Source of the DNA: Pseudomonadota bacterium | GTDB lineage: Bacteria; Pseudomonadota; Alphaproteobacteria; Azospirillales; Azospirillaceae | Assembly: GCA_023416195.1 (NCBI GenBank) | Contig: JAEZID010000123.1 | Span: forward strand, 1 to 10,036 | DNA length: 10,036 nucleotides | Direction of reading: 5' to 3' | Notes under the pieces: model-generated | What the model was told of the DNA's origin: nothing | Database searches by the model: none | The model's input: the letters and a program-made list of their open reading frames with translations, nothing else | Position numbers and translations under genes: made by a program | Part shown: piece by piece, positions 7,132-10,036 of the stretch | Layout of the letters: every line of letters begins with the position of its first letter | How positions within the stretch are numbered: the stretch's first letter is position 1

Positions 7132-8436
7132 ATGCATTACGTCGTTCTCGGGGCGGGGCCGTCGGGCGTTGTCGCGGCGGAAACCCTGCGCAAGACCGAT
7201 CCCAACGGCTCCATCACGCTCATCGGCGGCGAGAACGAGCCGCCCTATTCCCGCATGGCCATCCCCTACGTCCTGACCGGCAAGGTCCAGGAGGCTGGGA
7301 CCTACCTGCGTAAGGCGCCCGACCATTTCGCCGCGAAGGGGATCGAGGTGCGCACCGGCGCGCGCGCGACCTCGCTGATGCCCGACAACAAGCGCATCGA
7401 CTTCGCCGACGGCAGCCACCTGAAATACGACCGGCTGCTGGTCGCCACCGGCGCGCGCCCCGTGCGTCCGCCGATCCCCGGCCTCGACCTCAAGGGCGTG
7501 CACCACTGCTGGACGCTGGAGGACGCCCGCAACATCATCAAGCTGGCCGAGCCCGGCACCCACGTCGTGCTGATGGGCGCCGGCTTCATCGGCTGCATCG
7601 TGCTGGAGGCTCTGGCCGCGCGCGGCGTCCAGCTGACGGTCGTCGAGATGGGCGACCGCATGGTCCCCCGCATGATGAACCCGACCGCCGGCACGATGAT
7701 CCGCCGCTGGTGCGAGGCCAAGGGCATCCGCGTCCTGACCGGCACGAAGATCAAGTCGCTCCAGAACGTCGCCGCCGAAAAGAGCCGGGGCATCTTCGGC
7801 TTCCTGAAGCGCAAGCAGCCGACCGTCGCCAGCGACACGCTGGACGTGGAACTGGACAGCGGCGAGATGCTGGCGGCGCACCTCGTGGTCGTCTCGGCCG
7901 GTGTGAAGCCGAACGTGGACTTCCTGGAGAACAGCGGCATCAAGATCGACCGGGGCATCATGGTGGACCGCTACATGCGGACCAGCGTGAACGACATCTA
8001 CGCGGCGGGCGACGTGGCCCAGGGCTACGACTTCTCGACCAAGGCGCACGACGTGCACGCGATCCAGCCGACCGCGTCGGAGCATGGGCGCATCGCCGCG
8101 ATGAACATGGCCGGCCACAACATCCAGTACAACGGCAGCCTTCTGATGAACGTGCTGGACACGGTGGGCCTGATCTCCAGCTCCTTCGGGCTGTGGGCCG
8201 GCGTGGACGGCGGCGATTCGATCGAGGTCGTGGACGACGCCAACTACAAGTACCTGAGCCTCCAGTTCGAGAACGACGTGCTGGTCGGCGGCACGGCCAT
8301 CGGCCTGACCCAGCATGTCGGCGTGCTGCGCGGCCTGATCCAGACCGGCACGAAGCTCGGCCCCTGGAAGGCGAAGCTGAAGGCGGACCCGCACCGCCTC
8401 ATGGAAGCCTACATCGCCCGCACCCATCTGACGTAA
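7132..8436 (+). CDS. aorC: FAD-dependent NAD(H) oxidoreductase subunit (AorC type)
   Basis: This 434-aa pyridine nucleotide-disulfide-type flavoprotein would pass electrons from the iron-sulfur chain of AorAB to NAD+. The N-terminal FAD site is GAGPSG at residues 7-12; ATGARP at 105-110 follows. The NAD-binding Rossmann motif is GAGFIG at 149-154, with Glu172 at the end of the second strand, which favours NADH over NADPH. The second FAD motif IYAAGDVAQ is at 289-297 (Asp294). The redox-active cysteine pair of true disulfide reductases is absent, as expected for the NADH:rubredoxin/nitrite reductase-like group. Residues about 214-236 look like a small charged insertion. ATG 7132 has AAGGGG 10 bases upstream. 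The gene is separated from aorB by 213 bases filled with repeats and is bracketed by the two inverted 94-base copies. Confidence 0.92.
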   Translation: MHYVVLGAGPSGVVAAETLRKTDPNGSITLIGGENEPPYSRMAIPYVLTGKVQEAGTYLRKAPDHFAAKGIEVRTGARATSLMPDNKRIDFADGSHLKYDRLLVATGARPVRPPIPGLDLKGVHHCWTLEDARNIIKLAEPGTHVVLMGAGFIGCIVLEALAARGVQLTVVEMGDRMVPRMMNPTAGTMIRRWCEAKGIRVLTGTKIKSLQNVAAEKSRGIFGFLKRKQPTVASDTLDVELDSGEMLAAHLVVVSAGVKPNVDFLENSGIKIDRGIMVDRYMRTSVNDIYAAGDVAQGYDFSTKAHDVHAIQPTASEHGRIAAMNMAGHNIQYNGSLLMNVLDTVGLISSSFGLWAGVDGGDSIEVVDDANYKYLSLQFENDVLVGGTAIGLTQHVGVLRGLIQTGTKLGPWKAKLKADPHRLMEAYIARTHLT

Positions 8437-8445
8437 AGACCGCCC

Positions 8446-8539
8446 GAAGCCCTTCTCCCCTCCGGGGCTCGGAGCCGGCCCGCGAAGCGGGACGGGCGCC
8501 GAAGGCGACCGGAGGCGGAGAGTGGTTGGGATGAGGGGG
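8446..8539 (-). repeat. 94-base repeat, copy B (after aorC), inverted
   Basis: This is the reverse-complement partner of 7017-7110, with three differences in 94 bases. It begins 9 bases after the aorC stop and ends 24 bases before the moaD-like start. In an operon mRNA the two copies could pair into a very long stem enclosing the whole aorC message. Confidence 0.9.
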
Positions 8540-8563
8540 CGGCCGATAGGCCGGAGGGGTTTT

Positions 8564-8815
8564 ATGGAGATCGTCGTCAAGCTCTACGCCACGCTGGCCC
8601 AGCATCTGCCGCCGGGGGCCAAGCAGAACCAGATCAGGCTGGACCTGCCGGAGGACGCCACGCCGGGCCATGTCATCCACCGTCTGAACATGGCGCGGGA
8701 GAAGTGTCACCTCGTGCTGGTCAACGGCGTCTACATCGCGCCGAGCCAGCTCGACCACCACGCGCTGAAGCCGGGCGACGCGGTCGCCATGTGGCCGCCC
8801 GTCGCCGGCGGCTGA
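8564..8815 (+). CDS. MoaD/ThiS-like sulfur carrier of the AOR operon
   Basis: This 83-aa ubiquitin-fold protein ends in PPVAGG, the C-terminal Gly-Gly tail that MoaD uses to carry thiocarboxylate sulfur for molybdopterin synthesis. LYATLAQHLPPG at about residues 7-18 and LVNGVYI before KPGDAVAMWPPVAGG complete the family pattern. Its position in the operon suggests a paralogue serving the tungstopterin cofactor of AorB; similar moaD-like genes accompany AOR genes elsewhere. Start is ATG 8564 with GGAGGGG 4-6 bases upstream; the frame is open further upstream to 8522, but this would translate repeat sequence. The partner large subunit MoaE and the activating enzyme MoeB are not in the window. 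A role in another sulfur-transfer pathway cannot be excluded. Confidence 0.88.
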   Translation: MEIVVKLYATLAQHLPPGAKQNQIRLDLPEDATPGHVIHRLNMAREKCHLVLVNGVYIAPSQLDHHALKPGDAVAMWPPVAGG

Positions 8816-8824
8816 TCGCGGCGC

Positions 8825-9109
8825 ATGACCGTCAAGGACATGGCCCTGACCAGGGCCGACCTGCTGCGCCTTCTCCCCGGCGCGGTGGGCGCCCTGCCCT
8901 GGCGGGCCGAAGCCGACACCATCCACATCGGCAACGAGGACGACGCATCCGGCGTCGATCTGCGCATCGAACCCCTGCCGCCCCGCCGCTTCGGCCCCGT
9001 GGAGATCCCGCGCCTGCGCGTGTCCTTCGCCTTCCGAGGCTGGGACGAGGCGGAGCGGCGGGCCTTCCTCGCCCGCTTCGACCGTGCCTTCCAGCGCGGC
9101 GGCGGGTGA
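8825..9109 (+). CDS. conserved small protein of the AOR operon, function unknown
   Basis: I recognise no domain in this 94-aa protein. It has an N-terminal helix (TRADLLRLLPGAVG), a central acidic/beta stretch (TIHIGNEDDASGVDLRIEPL) and a basic C-terminal helix ending FDRAFQRGGG. It has no cysteine, no signal peptide and no membrane segment. It starts 9 bases after the moaD-like stop, which supports translation as part of the operon, but its ribosome site is weak; ATG 8840 is an alternative that would drop five residues. Coding is supported by strong third-position GC and by its fit between genes. Being last in an AOR cluster, it may help cofactor insertion or enzyme maturation; this is inference from position only. 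Confidence 0.7.
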   Translation: MTVKDMALTRADLLRLLPGAVGALPWRAEADTIHIGNEDDASGVDLRIEPLPPRRFGPVEIPRLRVSFAFRGWDEAERRAFLARFDRAFQRGGG

Positions 9110-9171
9110 GTGCCGGGAACCGTCCGGCCCCGCTTCTGTTGCCAAGGTCCCGATGGAAAGAGGTGTCCGCC

Positions 9172-9366
9172 ATGGATCAGAAGCAGCAACCGCAAAATCC
9201 CGCCTCCAACCGCAAGACCGACGTGGCCCCGCTGTGCGACGAGGCGAGCGGCGGCGGCGGGTCGGCGCCCGACACGCGCGACCGGGGCATGCCCGGCGGC
9301 TCGCCGGCCGATGAGCGCGACTGCGATCCCATCGCGCGCCCTACCCCGGACGAGGACAAGCCGTAG
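9172..9366 (+). CDS. small polar, probably disordered protein
   Basis: The predicted product has 64 aa, is very rich in Pro, Gly, Asp, Arg and Gln, and has almost no hydrophobic core (two cysteines, at 22 and 51). It begins at ATG 9172 with a good GGAAAGAGG 8 bases upstream and ends at TAG 9364-9366. The ribosome site and codon third positions favour a real gene, but the low-complexity composition gives no family. It lies 62 bases after the 94-aa protein gene and may or may not belong to the AOR transcript. No function is proposed. Confidence 0.55.
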   Translation: MDQKQQPQNPASNRKTDVAPLCDEASGGGGSAPDTRDRGMPGGSPADERDCDPIARPTPDEDKP

Positions 9367-9459
9367 CCTTTCCGGGGCCGTCCCGATTTGGTCGTAGCCG
9401 CACCGCCGCGAGGCCGCTAAAACAAAGCCTCTCCCGGCACCAACAGGGCTGCGACCCGC

Positions 9460-10036
9460 ATGCTGAAGCGCCTTTACGACTGGACCATGGCCAAGGCGGC
9501 CTCGAAGAACGCCACCACCTGGCTGGCGGGCGTCTCCTTCGCGGAAAGCTCGTTCTTTCCGATCCCGCCGGACCTTCTGATGGTTCCGATGGTGCTCGCC
9601 AACCGTCAGGCTGCGTGGCGCATCGCGACGATCTGCACCATCGCGTCGGTGGTGGGCGGCATCGCCGGCTACATGATCGGCTATTTCCTGTACGAGGCCA
9701 TCGGCAAGGCGGTCATCGACTTCTACCACCTGAACACCCAGTTCGAGGTGCTGCGCCAGACCTTCGTCGATTACGGCGCGGAAATCCTCATCATCAAGGG
9801 CATGACACCGATCCCCTACAAGCTGCTGACCAACACGGCCGGCGTCGCGAAGCTGGATCTGTGGGTGTTCATCGGCGCGTCGGTGATCTCGCGCTCCATG
9901 CGCTTCTATCTGGTGGCGGCGCTGCTCTACTGGTTCGGCGAACCGATCCGCAAATTCATCGAGGAGCGCCTGACGCTCGTCACCACCGCCTTCGCCGTCG
10001 CGCTGATCGGCGGCTTCCTGGCCATCAAGCTGATCT
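9460..10036 (+). CDS. YqaA/DedA (VTT domain) inner-membrane protein, 3' end outside window
   Basis: The first 192 codons are visible and the gene runs off the right edge. The family consists of inner-membrane proteins related to DedA; several members act in lipid (undecaprenyl phosphate or phospholipid) flipping and membrane homeostasis, though YqaA members are poorly studied. Visible features: the reentrant-loop motif FAESSFFPIPPDLLMVP at residues 27-43, a glycine-rich membrane segment near 55-78 (VVGGIAGYMIGYF), the second motif GMTPIPYKLLTNTAGV at 114-129, and membrane segments near 135-158 and 173-192. ATG 9460 has only a weak AGGG far upstream; homology starts there. The total length is likely little over 200 aa. 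It looks functionally unrelated to the AOR operon. Confidence 0.88.
   Translation, partial: MLKRLYDWTMAKAASKNATTWLAGVSFAESSFFPIPPDLLMVPMVLANRQAAWRIATICTIASVVGGIAGYMIGYFLYEAIGKAVIDFYHLNTQFEVLRQTFVDYGAEILIIKGMTPIPYKLLTNTAGVAKLDLWVFIGASVISRSMRFYLVAALLYWFGEPIRKFIEERLTLVTTAFAVALIGGFLAIKLI

Noticed and set aside
7129..8580. 483-codon minus-strand frame over aorC
   Set aside because: It is antisense to the FAD oxidoreductase and reads through repeat copy B; no recognisable protein features.
9112..9128. GCCGG/CCGGC hairpin after the 94-aa gene as terminator
   Set aside because: Only 5 bp with no T-run; too weak to call.

Overview
The window looks like chromosome or chromid sequence from a high-GC alphaproteobacterium, most likely Azospirillum or a close relative in the Rhodospirillales. 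This is inferred from the very GC-rich third codon positions, the gene families, and the GC-rich hairpin repeats between genes. No ribosomal or other taxonomic marker is present, so the genus is a guess.

Left part (1-3430, minus strand): a FIST-domain sensor gene runs off the left edge. After it, read leftward from about 3067, comes a two-gene aldehyde unit: an NAD-dependent aldehyde dehydrogenase of the ExaC/AcoD/AldB type (506 aa, GTG start) and a small DUF779 protein. The unit ends in a good intrinsic terminator at 946-978. The 362-base divergent gap upstream of the dehydrogenase contains a second strong minus-strand terminator (3219-3255), preceded by a run of further hairpins. This looks like a structured leader/attenuator or a small RNA. 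A 16-base palindrome lies closer to the dehydrogenase start.

Centre (3430-4282, plus strand): a single-domain ModE-type DNA-binding protein without a molybdate-binding domain, followed by a small periplasmic class I cytochrome c.

Right centre (4582-9109, plus strand): an operon of the type known from Aromatoleum aromaticum for tungsten-dependent aldehyde oxidoreductase. It encodes a ferredoxin with four [4Fe-4S] motifs (AorA type), the tungstopterin aldehyde oxidoreductase (AorB type), an FAD/NAD oxidoreductase (AorC type), a MoaD-like protein ending in Gly-Gly, and a 94-aa protein of unknown function. Electrons from aldehyde oxidation at the tungsten site would pass through the iron-sulfur chain to FAD and NAD+; the MoaD-like protein probably supplies sulfur for the pterin cofactor. 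The aorC-like gene is bracketed by two nearly identical 94-base repeats in inverted orientation (91 of 94 bases by hand alignment), an arrangement that coding needs do not explain.

Right edge (9172-10036, plus strand): a 64-aa polar, probably disordered protein, then the start of a YqaA/DedA-type membrane protein that continues outside the window.

The window therefore joins two chemically different routes for turning aldehydes into acids, one NAD-linked and metal-free, the other tungsten-dependent, around a ModE-like regulator.
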